Program-made: the position numbers and the translations under genes
In this document: piece by piece, positions 34,146-42,990 of the stretch
How positions within the stretch are numbered: the first letter of the stretch is position 1
Layout of the letters: the number at the start of each line of letters is the position of its first letter
The notes under the pieces: model-generated
Database searches by the model: none
The model's input: the letters and a program-made list of their open reading frames with translations, nothing else
What the model was told of the DNA's origin: nothing
DNA from: Gallaecimonas xiamenensis 3-C-1
GTDB lineage: Bacteria; Pseudomonadota; Gammaproteobacteria; Enterobacterales; Gallaecimonadaceae
Direction: 5' to 3'
Assembly: GCF_000299915.1 (NCBI RefSeq)
Contig: NZ_AMRI01000006.1
Coordinates: forward strand, 62,001 to 126,000
DNA: 64,000 nucleotides

Positions 34146-35557
34146 CAACGGGGTCCAAAAAAGTGCGAGTCTTGGCTCACCTGGTTATGGTCGTCGCCGG
34201 GCAGCGACACCTCGAAGACGATGTCGGTTACCGGCTTTTGCAGATCGTAAGGGTCCACCACCAGGCTGATAGGCAAGGTGGCCAGCTCTCCGGGAGCGAC
34301 CTTGATCTGCTGTTCGCCCTGCCATTGTACCCCTTGTGGCAAGCCTTTGACCGTTAAAACAAAGTCGTGGGCGTCTACGTCCTTGTTGAGGACCTTGAGG
34401 GTATAGGTGTTCTCTACCAAACCCTCGTTGGTCTCCCGGTACAGGGCGTTGCGGTCCCGCACCACGTCCAGCTGCACCAGGCTGCGGGTGGCCAGGCTCG
34501 CCACAAAGAGCCCCAGCATCACCAGTAGCACGGCTCCATAGCCCAGCAGCTTGGGCCTGGCCACCTTGGTCTTGCCCCCCGCCAATTGGTGCTCGGTGGT
34601 GTAGGCAATCAGCCTGGGGGGGTAACCCATCTTTTCCATGACGCCGTCACAGGCATCGATACAGGCGCCACAGTTGATGCACTCGTATTGCAGGCCGTTA
34701 CGGATATCGATGCCGGTGGGGCAAACCTGCACGCACAGCTGGCAGTCGATACAGTCCCCCAGGCCCAAGGCCTTGGGATCCTGCTTACGGCCGCGCGGCC
34801 CACGTTTTTCGCCCCGGGCGCTGTCGTAACCGACGATAAAGGTGTCCTTGTCGAACATCACCGACTGGAAGCGGGCATAGGGGCAGATATGGGTGCACAT
34901 GATCTCCCGCATCCAACCGGCATTGCCGTAGGTGCAAAGGGCAAAGAACAGCACCCAGAACAGGGTCCCCCCCCCCAGCTGCAGGGTCAGGAAGTCGGCA
35001 AAGAGGCTGCGGGCCGGCACGAAATAGGCGATGAAAGAGAGGGCGGTGAGCAGCGACACCAGCCACCAGCACAGGTGTTTGGCGGTCTTGCGCCACCCCT
35101 TGTTCCAGTTCCAGGGAGATTGGTCCAGCTTTTTGCGCTGGTTGGCGGTGCCTTCAAGCTTTTCTTCGAACCAGATAAACAGGAAGGTCCATACCGTTTG
35201 CGGGCACCAGTAGCCGCACCAGACCCGCCCCAGGAAAGTGGTGACGAAGAACAGGCCAAAGGCGCCGATCATGAACAGGTAGGCCAGCAGGGTGAAATCC
35301 TGGGGCAGCAGCGTTACCCCGAACAGATAAAACTTCTGCTCGGCAACGTCCAGCAAGATGCCCTGGCGGTCCCCGTAGGGCACCCAGGGCAACAACAGGA
35401 ACAGGGTCAGCATCACAAAGCCCATGCGCTGGCGCAGCCGTTGGTAAATCCCCTGTACGGCCCGCACGTAAATGCGGCTACGGGGGTTGAAGCGGTCCGA
35501 TTTATTCGGATCCGGCTGCTGTATGGTGACATCCCTGACGGGGATCTTCTCGCTCAT
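34145..35557 (-). CDS. ccoG: Cytochrome c oxidase accessory protein CcoG (RdxA/FixG)
   Basis: 470 aa. Five or so membrane helices in the first 340 residues, including GRVWCGYWCPQTVWT. Ferredoxin-type clusters follow: CQLCVQVCPTGIDI and CINCGACIDACDGVMEKM, the two 4Fe-4S sites of the FixG family. A final helix precedes a periplasmic immunoglobulin-like domain (about 370-470). It assists copper delivery to cbb3 oxidase. No ccoNOPQ genes lie in this window. First gene of the ccoG-srkA operon. Confidence 0.92.
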   Translation of the reverse strand: MSEKIPVRDVTIQQPDPNKSDRFNPRSRIYVRAVQGIYQRLRQRMGFVMLTLFLLLPWVPYGDRQGILLDVAEQKFYLFGVTLLPQDFTLLAYLFMIGAFGLFFVTTFLGRVWCGYWCPQTVWTFLFIWFEEKLEGTANQRKKLDQSPWNWNKGWRKTAKHLCWWLVSLLTALSFIAYFVPARSLFADFLTLQLGGGTLFWVLFFALCTYGNAGWMREIMCTHICPYARFQSVMFDKDTFIVGYDSARGEKRGPRGRKQDPKALGLGDCIDCQLCVQVCPTGIDIRNGLQYECINCGACIDACDGVMEKMGYPPRLIAYTTEHQLAGGKTKVARPKLLGYGAVLLVMLGLFVASLATRSLVQLDVVRDRNALYRETNEGLVENTYTLKVLNKDVDAHDFVLTVKGLPQGVQWQGEQQIKVAPGELATLPISLVVDPYDLQKPVTDIVFEVSLPGDDHNQVSQDSHFFGPR

Positions 35558-35766
35558 GGCAACCTCTCTGCGACCCTGCCATCTTGCTCAAAAAACCGCC
35601 CCCAGTATAAGCCCAGGATTGGCCATGTCATCAAAGACTAGCAACTAAAAGGTGGACAGAACTTGGCCTGGGTCAATAAGGAGATTTGGACAAAGCCTTT
35701 GTTTAAGAGCACTATTTCCTTGCCAAGGTGGCAAAGAATGAAAACCTAGAAGAACAAGGGAAAGCG

Positions 35767-36231
35767 ATGAAAGGCACAGTTCTGCGTTACTCCGTCCAGG
35801 AAAACATCGGCACCATCTCCGCCGAAGACGGCCAGCACTACGAGTTCAACAACACCCAATGGCAGGACAACGACAGTCCCCGCCAAGGCCAACAGGTGGA
35901 CTTCTCCATAGTGGAAGGCCAGGTCGGCAAAGTGTTCCTGCTCAGCAGCGGTGCTACCTTCGCCAACAACATCGGCAACATCAGCAACACCCGTCTGGTG
36001 GCGGCCCTGCTGGCGTTCTTCTTGGGCGGCTTTGGCGTCCACAAGTTCTACCTGGGTAAAACCACGGCCGGCGTCATCATGCTGGTGGTGTTCCTGCTCG
36101 GTTTTATCCTCCTTGGCATCCCCAGCTTCATCATCGGCGTTATCGCCTTCGTGGAATTCATCATCTACCTGGTGAAGCCCAACGAAGAATTCCAGCGCGA
36201 TTACATCGACGGCGACAAATCCTGGTTCTAA
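35767..36231 (+). CDS. Cold-shock-like OB domain fused to TM2 membrane domain
   Basis: 154 aa. Residues 1-60 look like a cold-shock domain: MKGTVLRYSVQENIGTISAEDGQHYEFNN, then GQQVDFSIVEGQVGKVFLL. Residues about 75-140 form a TM2 domain: RLVAALLAFFLGGFGVHKFYLGKTTAGVIMLVVFLLGFILLG, with the GGFGVHKFYLG signature and two helices. The start at 35767 has AAGGGA before it; a GTG 13 codons earlier also fits the frame. Function unknown. The OB part lacks the aromatic RNP1 pattern, so nucleic-acid binding is doubtful. Confidence 0.75.
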   Translation: MKGTVLRYSVQENIGTISAEDGQHYEFNNTQWQDNDSPRQGQQVDFSIVEGQVGKVFLLSSGATFANNIGNISNTRLVAALLAFFLGGFGVHKFYLGKTTAGVIMLVVFLLGFILLGIPSFIIGVIAFVEFIIYLVKPNEEFQRDYIDGDKSWF

Positions 36232-36232
36232 C

Positions 36233-36258
36233 GAAAAGCCGCCCAAGGGCCGCTTTTT
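36233..36258 (+). terminator. Imperfect terminator after the TM2 gene
   Basis: AAAAGCCGCCC / GGGCCGCTTTT stem with one mismatch and six T. It lies directly after the stop codon. Confidence 0.55.
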
Positions 36259-36265
36259 TGTGGGT

Positions 36266-36514
36266 TCAGCTCAGGGCCGGTTCCGAGGTGAGTATGGTCA
36301 GCGCCAGCTGGATATGTTCGGCCGTTTCCCGGCCCAGTTCGGTGAGATAGCCCCCATCGGGCTGGCTAACCAGGCCCTTTTGGTAAAGGCGTTCGGCCGC
36401 AGCGACCAGCGCCGGAGCCGCATCGTGGTGGATCTTGAGGCCGGTCTGCACCGACTGCAGGGAAAAGCGGCTGAGCAGTCCAATTTCATCGAGCAATGCC
36501 TGGGACAAGGCCAT
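36266..36514 (-). CDS. TIGR02647 family conserved hypothetical protein
   Basis: 82 aa. The C-terminal pattern LYQKGLVSQPDGGYLTELGRETAEH is like winged-helix ends and matches the small TIGR02647 family found in gammaproteobacteria. No membrane or signal sequence. Function unknown. Convergent with the TM2 gene. Confidence 0.7.
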   Translation of the reverse strand: MALSQALLDEIGLLSRFSLQSVQTGLKIHHDAAPALVAAAERLYQKGLVSQPDGGYLTELGRETAEHIQLALTILTSEPALS

Positions 36515-36645
36515 GTTGTCTTCCTCTTTGACGGTTTACCTACCATAGATAGCAGCTGGCAGGCCCGGCTGCTTCTCAGCGGCCTTCCTTTTCAGGTAGG
36601 GTGACTGTTATTGCCGGTAAGGAGCCGGTTTTTTGGAGGAATTTC

Positions 36646-38454
36646 ATGTCTATACGTGTCGCGGCCCTGGCCGCCGCTGTTGCCCTGGCCCTGACCGGTT
36701 GCGGCCAAGCCGCTGCCCCCGAGGCCACCGCCAAAGCCCCTGCCGCCCAAAGCCAACAACAAACCGACATCACCGCCCTGGCAGACAGCTATTTCGAAGA
36801 CAACCTCAAGCTCAATCCCTGCATGGGCATCTACCTTGGGGATTACCGCTTCAATGACCAATACTGCCTGCAGGACAAAGCCCATTACGACGCCCAGCAC
36901 GCCCTGACCCAGCGCTACCTGGACGCCCTGGCCAAGATAGACCCCGCCACCCTGGCCCCAGAGCAGCACACTACCTACCAGATGCTCAAGTTCGACCTGC
37001 AGCTGGCCAAGGACGGTGAGCGCTTCCCCGACCAGCTGCTGCCGGTCAACCAGTTCTTCAACGACTTTGCCGCCTTTGCCCAGCTGGGTTCCGGTAGCGG
37101 GGCCCAGCCCTTTGCCACAGTGGCCGACTACGACGCCTTCCTGAACAAGATGGACGGCTTCGCCCAGAACGCCCAGCTCAATATCGCTGCCATGAAAGAG
37201 GGTATGGCCAAGGGTGTGGTGCTGCCCAAAGTCCTGGCCGAAAGGCTGCTGCCGCAGCTGGCCGCCCTGGTGGTGGCCAAGCCAGAAGACAGCCTGTTCT
37301 GGGGCCCGATCAAGGCCCTGCCGGCCGGTTTCAGCGACGCCGACAAGGCCCGCCTGACCCAGGCCTACCAGGACGCCATCGCCCAGAAGGTGCTCCCCAG
37401 CTACCAGGCCATGCATGACTTTATCCAGGCCGACTACCTGCCCGCCTGCCGCGACAGCGCCGGTTACGGCGCCTTGCCGGACGGTAAGGCCTGGTACGAC
37501 TGGACCATCCGCAGCCAGACCACCGTCACCGACATGAGCGCCGAGCAGATCCACCAGCTGGGCCTGGACCTGGTAGCGCAGATCCACGGCGAGATGCGCA
37601 AGGTGCAAAAGGAACTGGCTGTCCCAGGGGATCTCAAGGATCTCTTCCAGCACATGCAGACCAGCCCGGACCAGTACTTCGCTACCCCACAGCAGGCCCT
37701 GCAGGCGTTCCGTGACATCAAAACCGAAGTGGACGCCAAGCTGCCGACCCTGTTCGACCAGATGCCCAAGCAGGACTACGAAGTGCGGGCCACCGAGGCC
37801 TTCCGCGCCGCCAACTCCGCCGCCGGCGAATACCAGCCCGGCACCCCGGACGGCTCACGCATCGGCATCTTCTACGCCAACATCTACAACCTGAAAGTGC
37901 AACCCAAGTACGGTGTTACCACCCTGTCCCTGCACGAAGCGGCCCCCGGCCACCACTTCCAGATAGCGTTGCAGCTGGAGCAGAGCACCCAGTCCCGTTA
38001 CCGCCAGTTCAGCGGCTACAACGCCTATGTGGAAGGCTGGGCCCTGTACGCCGAGACCCTGGGTAACGACATGGGCCTGTTCAAGGATCCCAACCAGTAC
38101 TACGGGCACCTGGCCGACGCCCTGCTGCGGGCCATGCGCCTGGTGGTGGACACCGGCCTGCACGCCAAGGGCTGGAGCCATGACCAGGCCATCGCCTACA
38201 TGCGCGCCAACTCCAGCATGAGCGACGCCGACATCCAGAGCGAAGTGGAACGCTACATGGCCATGCCCGGCCAGGCCCTGGGCTACATGCTGGGCCGCCA
38301 GGAAATCGAGCGCCTGCGCGACCAGGCCAAGGCCGAACTGGGGGACAAGTTCGACATCCGCGCCTTCCACCACCAGGTGCTGGGCGTGGGTGCCGTGCCC
38401 CTGACGGTGCTGGCCGACCATATCCACGCCTGGATAGCCAGCCAGAAGGCCTAA
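36646..38454 (+). CDS. DUF885 family lipoprotein, putative zinc peptidase
   Basis: 602 aa. Lipoprotein signal with LTGC (Cys18; MSIRVAALAAAVALALTGC). The C-terminal part has HEAAPGHHFQIALQLEQS with the DUF885 histidine motif, followed by YVEGWALYAETLG (Glu as possible third ligand). DUF885 proteins are distant relatives of M32 carboxypeptidases, so a zinc peptidase at the cell envelope is likely but unproven. GGAGGA precedes the start. A terminator follows. Confidence 0.85.
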   Translation: MSIRVAALAAAVALALTGCGQAAAPEATAKAPAAQSQQQTDITALADSYFEDNLKLNPCMGIYLGDYRFNDQYCLQDKAHYDAQHALTQRYLDALAKIDPATLAPEQHTTYQMLKFDLQLAKDGERFPDQLLPVNQFFNDFAAFAQLGSGSGAQPFATVADYDAFLNKMDGFAQNAQLNIAAMKEGMAKGVVLPKVLAERLLPQLAALVVAKPEDSLFWGPIKALPAGFSDADKARLTQAYQDAIAQKVLPSYQAMHDFIQADYLPACRDSAGYGALPDGKAWYDWTIRSQTTVTDMSAEQIHQLGLDLVAQIHGEMRKVQKELAVPGDLKDLFQHMQTSPDQYFATPQQALQAFRDIKTEVDAKLPTLFDQMPKQDYEVRATEAFRAANSAAGEYQPGTPDGSRIGIFYANIYNLKVQPKYGVTTLSLHEAAPGHHFQIALQLEQSTQSRYRQFSGYNAYVEGWALYAETLGNDMGLFKDPNQYYGHLADALLRAMRLVVDTGLHAKGWSHDQAIAYMRANSSMSDADIQSEVERYMAMPGQALGYMLGRQEIERLRDQAKAELGDKFDIRAFHHQVLGVGAVPLTVLADHIHAWIASQKA

Positions 38455-38467
38455 GGCTTCAATAGCA

Positions 38468-38497
38468 AAAACCGCAGCCTTGGCTGCGGTTTTTTTA
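38468..38497 (+). terminator. Rho-independent terminator after the DUF885 gene
   Basis: AAACCGCAGCC / GGCTGCGGTTT stem with a TT loop and seven T. Confidence 0.9.
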
Positions 38498-38587
38498 TGC
38501 CCGGGTTTTGGCAGTCATAACCATGTCCTGGACGATACGGCCGCCTGCGGGGGCCAGCGACTAGGCAAGACCCAGCGGAACCGCTCC

Positions 38588-39235
38588 CTAGGCCAGCTTA
38601 TTGGCCAATTCCCGCAGTAGCTGCACGTAATCGGCCGGGCTCTGGCTACCGACAATCTGGTATTGGTCATTGATCACCAGGGTGGGAATGGAGCGGACCC
38701 CCAGCTGCCGGTACTTGGCCTTGGCCTGGCGCACCTCCTGGCGGTAGCGGTCCGACGCCAGCATGGCCAGGGCCTGCTGACGGTCCAGCCCGGCTTGCTG
38801 GGCAATATCCGCCAGCACCTGGTGATCGCCAAGGTTTTGGGCGTCGGTGAAATAGCCGGCCAGCAGCGCCTTTTTCAGGGCCAGTTGCCCGCCCTGCTCC
38901 CCGGCCCAGTGCAACAACCTGTGGGCATCGAAGCTGTTGTAGTAGTGGCTGCGCTTTTCCATATTGAAGGTAAAGCCAAGGGCCAGGCCGAGGTCGGTGA
39001 TCCGGGCAAAATTGGCCAGTACCTGCTCCCTGGCTAGACCGTATTTGCTCGCCATATTGTCAAAAACCGGGATGCCCTCAAGCGGCGCCTCGGGGTTCAG
39101 CTCGAAGGGGCGAAAGCGCAATTCGACCTCCAGCTCATCCCCCAGCAGGGTCAGGGCCTGCTCCAGGGCCTGTAGCCCCAGGGCGCACCAGGGGCACATC
39201 AGATCGGACACCATATCGACGTTGAGTTTTTTCAT
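38588..39235 (-). CDS. DsbA family oxidoreductase (FrnE-like)
   Basis: 215 aa. No signal peptide, so cytosolic. VSDLMCPWCALG holds the CxxC site (CPWC), and RSIPTLVINDQYQIVGSQSP the cis-Pro loop and C-terminal pattern of FrnE/2-hydroxychromene-2-carboxylate isomerase-like proteins. It may act as a cytosolic disulfide isomerase in oxidative stress. Last gene of the SDR-tautomerase-FrnE operon. Confidence 0.85.
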   Translation of the reverse strand: MKKLNVDMVSDLMCPWCALGLQALEQALTLLGDELEVELRFRPFELNPEAPLEGIPVFDNMASKYGLAREQVLANFARITDLGLALGFTFNMEKRSHYYNSFDAHRLLHWAGEQGGQLALKKALLAGYFTDAQNLGDHQVLADIAQQAGLDRQQALAMLASDRYRQEVRQAKAKYRQLGVRSIPTLVINDQYQIVGSQSPADYVQLLRELANKLA

Positions 39236-39276
39236 CAGTAAAGCTCCGTGAACGCTGGTGGCACCAGCAATGGCAG

Positions 39277-39299
39277 GGCGCCCGGCCAGGCCGGGCGCC
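39277..39299. repeat. Near-perfect GC-rich palindrome
   Basis: GGCGCCCGGCC and GGCCGGGCGCC are exact 11-bp reverse complements separated by one A, inside the 69-bp gap between the tautomerase and FrnE-like genes. No T-run follows on either strand, so it is not a standard terminator. It could be a REP-like element or an mRNA-stabilising hairpin. Confidence 0.5.
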
Positions 39300-39304
39300 G
39301 CCGG

Positions 39305-39511
39305 TTAACCGGGCTGTTGGCGCCGGTATTGGGTGGTGGTCATTCCTGCGTAACCCCAGTTGTCGGTGTCCACTTCTTCTATGGTGATGTGGGTCAGGTG
39401 GGGATCCTTATTGAGCACCCGCACCAGGGTGTCGGTGATTTCCTCGATAACCTGGGCCTTTTGCTCCCGGGTCACCCCGTCTTTGGTGATACGAACGTTG
39501 ACGAACGGCAT
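39305..39511 (-). CDS. 4-oxalocrotonate tautomerase family protein
   Basis: 68 aa. Starts MPFVNVRITKDGVTREQKAQVIEEITDTLVRVL: after Met removal Pro1 is the catalytic base, and the strand-helix pattern is the tautomerase fold. Longer in-frame starts upstream would bury Pro1. The rest, HITIEEVDTDNWGYAGM, fits the monomer. Substrate unknown. 37 bp downstream of the SDR gene. Confidence 0.88.
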   Translation of the reverse strand: MPFVNVRITKDGVTREQKAQVIEEITDTLVRVLNKDPHLTHITIEEVDTDNWGYAGMTTTQYRRQQPG

Positions 39512-39548
39512 GGCGTGTTCCTCTTGGCAAAGTGACATGCGCAGGCCC

Positions 39549-40262
39549 TTACCAGTGGCCGGCAGACTGGCCGCCGTCCACGTGCAGGATCTCGCCGGTA
39601 ACAAAGGCGGCGTTCTCCAAAAACAGCACTGCCTCGACTATTTCATCAATCTCCCCCATGCGGCCCAAGGGATGCAGGGCGCCGAGGAAATCGTGGTTTT
39701 CCTTAGGGTGCATGGGGGTTTTGATCACCCCGGGGGACACGGCGTTGACGCGCACGCCGCTGGCCGCGTATTCGATGGCCAGAGACTTGGTGGCCGCGTT
39801 AAGGCCGCCTTTGGTCAGGGACGCCAGCACGCTGGGCACACCCTTGATGGGCTGGTCCACCAGGGAGGTGGTGATCTGCACCACATGGCCGCTGCCCTGT
39901 TTTTCCATCTGCGCCACGGCCCGCTGGGTGACGTGGAAGAACCCGGCCAGGTTGGTGGCGATGTTGCCTTGCCAGTCTTCCAGGCTGAACTGGGTGAAGG
40001 GCTTGGCGGTGAAGATGCCGGCGTTGTTGACCAGGGTGTCGATACGGCCAAAACGCGCCACCCCTTCGCTGAAGATGCGCTCGGCGGTGGCCGGCTCGGC
40101 AATGTCTCCGGCAACGGTGACAATGTGCGGGTCGCTGGAGGGCCCAATGGAGCGGGAGCTGGCCACGACGCTGAAACCGGCCTGGCGGTAGGCTTTGACC
40201 AGCGCAGCGCCGATCCCCTGGGAAGCGCCGGTGATAACGGCCACTTTGTTTGGATGACTCAT
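39549..40262 (-). CDS. SDR family oxidoreductase with altered active site
   Basis: 237 aa Rossmann protein: VAVITGASQGIGAALV is the NAD(P) motif TGxxxGIG, LVNNAG is the NNAG strand and PGVIKTPM the C-terminal substrate loop. The usual catalytic tetrad is broken: where YxxxK is expected the sequence reads ASLTK, so Lys is kept but Tyr is replaced by Ala. Catalysis may use another residue, or the protein may bind rather than reduce. The start at 40262 has a GAGGAG ribosome site. Divergent from the LysR gene, 296 bp away. Confidence 0.85.
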   Translation of the reverse strand: MSHPNKVAVITGASQGIGAALVKAYRQAGFSVVASSRSIGPSSDPHIVTVAGDIAEPATAERIFSEGVARFGRIDTLVNNAGIFTAKPFTQFSLEDWQGNIATNLAGFFHVTQRAVAQMEKQGSGHVVQITTSLVDQPIKGVPSVLASLTKGGLNAATKSLAIEYAASGVRVNAVSPGVIKTPMHPKENHDFLGALHPLGRMGEIDEIVEAVLFLENAAFVTGEILHVDGGQSAGHW

Positions 40263-40515
40263 GATGAAACTCCTCATTAACCTTCGGTGCCGGCCTTAGG
40301 CTGGCGTCAGTGTCGGCCCGCCTGGGGCTAGGCCTTGGAACCGGACCAAAGGTGCCCGGCTGGGAGTCACTATATTTGTGCGCCAGGAGCCGAAAAATGG
40401 GGCTTGAGGCACTTCAGTTGCTACCTGATGTAATGAATTGGCAGCGCCGCCAACCGTTAGGGCAAGCGGGCGAGGGGGCTGAGCAGCGGTGATTGGCGCT
40501 AATGGCCAGGGTAAT

Positions 40516-40550
40516 TGCCGATATACTCAAAGCATTTGATACTCGGCGTA
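40516..40550. promoter_or_regulatory. Candidate LysR-type operator between the SDR and LysR genes
   Basis: GCCGATAT and ATACTCGGC are partial inverted copies about 13 bp apart just upstream of the LysR start, with a repeated GATACTC/ATACTC motif. LysR proteins often bind such sites in divergent regions. Pattern-based and weak. The rest of 40263-40515 shows no clear element. Confidence 0.25.
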
Positions 40551-40558
40551 ATAGATAG

Positions 40559-41482
40559 ATGCGGCGACACTTTGATGATGTGCAGCTGGGCAGCATTGAG
40601 CTGTTTTGCCTGGCGGCAGAACTGGGGTCTTTTACCGCAGCGGCCCAGGAGGCCGGCATAACCCCGGCGGCAGTGAGCCGGGCCATTTCCCGCCTGGAAG
40701 AACGGCTGGGGGCCAGGCTCTTTACCCGCACCACCCGCAGCATCCGCCTGACCGACAGCGGCAACGGCTATTACCGCCAATGCCGCCAGGCGCTGACCCA
40801 GTTGGTGGAGGCAGAGCGGGAAGTGAGCGGCCAACAGCAGCAACCGGCCGGCACCCTGCGTATCAGCCTGCCCACCACCTACGGCCATCACCGCATACTG
40901 CCGCTGCTGCCGGAATTTCGCGCCCGCTATCCCCAGGTCAAGGTGGATATCCATATCGCCAACCGCAATATCGACTTTGTCAGTGAAGGTTACGACCTGG
41001 CCATCCGGGTGCGGGCCCAGCCCGATTCCACCCTGATCGCCCGCCACCTGGAAGACGCCGCCCTGGTGGTGGTGGCCACCCCGGCCTACCTGGCAAAGGC
41101 CGGGGTGCCACAGAGCCTGGACCAGCTTGCCGGCCACGACTGCATCCAGTTCGAGCTGCCCAGCAGCGGCCGGCGCATTCCCTGGCTCTTTAATGAGGCC
41201 GGTACCCTGCGGGAGCTGCTGGCAGAGGGGAGTTATTGCGTGTCAGACGACGTGCTGGGCGGCGTCACCCTGGCCAAGCACGGCGCCGGGCTGTTCCAGA
41301 CCTACCGCTTTATCGTGGAAAAGGAACTGGCAGGCGGCAGCCTGGTGGAAGTGCTGCAACCCTTTGGCGGCCGCTCCCGCCCCTATACCCTGCTTTACCC
41401 GCAAAACCGCCACCTGCCACTGCGGGTAAGGGCCTTTATCGACTTCCTGATGGAGCAGCGCCGTCACTGGCAGCGGGCCTGA
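40559..41482 (+). CDS. LysR family transcriptional regulator
   Basis: 307 aa. N-terminal winged HTH (about 10-70: SIELFCLAAELGSFTAAAQEAGITPAAVSRAISRLEERLGARLFTRTTRSIRLT), then the periplasmic-binding-like effector domain (about 95-300). Divergent from the SDR-tautomerase-FrnE operon, so it probably controls those genes. The Tn7-like end starts about 40 bp after its stop. Confidence 0.9.
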   Translation: MRRHFDDVQLGSIELFCLAAELGSFTAAAQEAGITPAAVSRAISRLEERLGARLFTRTTRSIRLTDSGNGYYRQCRQALTQLVEAEREVSGQQQQPAGTLRISLPTTYGHHRILPLLPEFRARYPQVKVDIHIANRNIDFVSEGYDLAIRVRAQPDSTLIARHLEDAALVVVATPAYLAKAGVPQSLDQLAGHDCIQFELPSSGRRIPWLFNEAGTLRELLAEGSYCVSDDVLGGVTLAKHGAGLFQTYRFIVEKELAGGSLVEVLQPFGGRSRPYTLLYPQNRHLPLRVRAFIDFLMEQRRHWQRA

Positions 41483-41500
41483 GCCCGCGAACCGCCCATA

Positions 41501-41522
41501 AAAAAGCCCGCCGAAAGGCGGG
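41501..41522 (+). terminator. LysR-side hairpin, T-run replaced by the Tn7-like end
   Basis: AGCCCGCC / GGCGGG(T) hairpin preceded by an A-run. The final T-tract expected after it is missing: the next bases are TGTGGAATG, the left end of the mobile element. The A-run plus stem matches the complete copy at 46330-46350 (glmS terminator) over 21 bp. Confidence 0.6.
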
Positions 41523-41672
41523 TGTGGAATGAAAATAAAGTGTCATCATTTGAGCGGACCTAACTCATTGATCTGACTATGTTGATCACCAGGACTGTAG
41601 GAATAAAGTTTCACTATAACTGTGGATAACAATCCCAGCTCCTTGGATTCAGTGAAAATAAAGTTGCACCAT
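41523..41672 (+). repeat. Tn7-like left end: TGTGG terminus and three TnsB-site-like repeats
   Basis: TGTGG at 41523 matches the Tn7 terminus. Three same-direction copies of AATAAAGTKKCAYYAT follow at 41534-41549, 41602-41617 and 41657-41672, spaced 68 and 55 bp. Tn7-L carries three separated TnsB sites with core ACAATAAAGT within about 150 bp, so number, direction, core sequence and span agree. The rest of the region up to 41988 holds nothing else I recognise apart from a possible promoter. Confidence 0.7.
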
Positions 41673-41988
41673 TGCTGCCGTGATGTGGGTTTGCTCACCA
41701 CCTGCTCCTGACGTAGTACCTGCATCCCAAAGCACAGGGCCTGAAGTGGCCGAAGGCTATAACCAGAAGTGCCAACGGTCAGGTCATCGGCCAGGGAGGC
41801 GCCCACCAACAGGCCATGGCCAGACCTCGCTTTTAATCCATCCCCCTACAGATGGGCATTTTCCGACCTGCAAGGTTAGATGTAGTGGAATCCAACCCGT
41901 AATGTTGTTGACCTTTTTGTTACATGCAATCACATAATGCTCATCATGGACCGACAATGGGCCAGCGCCCAAAATGGAGAGAACAACC

Positions 41989-42990
41989 ATGACTGAAATC
42001 CCGACTTACCATGTGCTAGCACTATCCGGGGGAGGTTATCGTGGTCTTTATACGGCCACAGTTCTCGCCGAGCTTGAGGCCACTTTGGGCCGTCCCATTG
42101 CCTCTCACTTCGACCTGATATGCGGCACATCAGCAGGAGGGATGCTAGCCCTGGGTCTAGCCGCTGAAATTCCTGCCATCGAACTCAAAGATCTATTTGA
42201 AAAGGAAGGAAGTCGTATCTTTGGCTCTCGTAGCTTTCTACGGCGGCTCTTGGGGTTCTGGCTCAAAGCCAAACATGACTCAAAAGGGCTGCGTGAGGTG
42301 CTGACCGAACGTTTCGGAGAAAAACTGATTGGTGACCTGAAGCATCGCGTCCTCATACCAGCCGTCAGCTACACAACAGGTCGTGGGCAGTTTTTTAAGA
42401 CGCCCCATCATCCTTCCTTCGAGTTCGACCATCGTATGAAAGTCGTCGATGCTGCCCTGGCAACCGCCGCAGCCCCGGTCTACTTCCCTCTCGCACGCAA
42501 TAGCCGGGGAGTCTTTGCAGATGGCGGCCTGGTAGGGAATGCACCGGGCCTATTTGGCTTGCACGAAATCAACACGTTTATCGCCCCGAGCCGGGATGTG
42601 CAGGTTAGGGTTCTCTCTATCGGTACTATGACCATTGGCGCAACTGTCCGCGGTGATGCAAGCCTTGATCGCGGGTTTGGAAAGTGGCGCGGAGGGCTCT
42701 TCGATCTGGTGATCTCAGCTCAGGAGTCGTCGGTCGACTATATGTTGAAGCAATCGCTGGGCAACAACTACTTCCAGATTGACGATCAGGCAACACCAGA
42801 CCAAAGCAAAGACGTGGAGTCTCTCGATAGAGTTTCTAAGGGCGCCACGAACACACTCAAGGATCGCGGCACTCATGCGGCGCAAAGGTCACTTGGTGAC
42901 CCACTGTTCCAACCCTTTCGAACGCACCAGGCCGCCGCTCCAACCTTCTATCATGGCCCCTACAAAAACTCTGTGGAGGAAGCATGCTGA
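41989..42990 (+). CDS. capV: CapV-type patatin-like phospholipase, CBASS effector
   Basis: 333 aa patatin. GGGYRG at 14-19 is the oxyanion hole, GTSAG at 46-50 has the nucleophile Ser48, and DGG at 178-180 gives the catalytic Asp178. CapV in Vibrio cholerae is switched on by 3'3'-cGAMP and then degrades the inner membrane, killing the infected cell. Start at 41989: GGAGAG lies 7-12 bp upstream; the ATG at 41974 overlaps that site and is less likely. It ends in an ATGCTGA overlap with the CD-NTase gene. Codon use is unlike the GC-rich neighbours. Confidence 0.9.
   Translation: MTEIPTYHVLALSGGGYRGLYTATVLAELEATLGRPIASHFDLICGTSAGGMLALGLAAEIPAIELKDLFEKEGSRIFGSRSFLRRLLGFWLKAKHDSKGLREVLTERFGEKLIGDLKHRVLIPAVSYTTGRGQFFKTPHHPSFEFDHRMKVVDAALATAAAPVYFPLARNSRGVFADGGLVGNAPGLFGLHEINTFIAPSRDVQVRVLSIGTMTIGATVRGDASLDRGFGKWRGGLFDLVISAQESSVDYMLKQSLGNNYFQIDDQATPDQSKDVESLDRVSKGATNTLKDRGTHAAQRSLGDPLFQPFRTHQAAAPTFYHGPYKNSVEEAC

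Noticed and set aside
41546-41809. 87-codon open frame within the Tn7-like end
   Set aside because: Covers two TnsB-like sites, no family resemblance and no clear ribosome site; the frame is likely chance.
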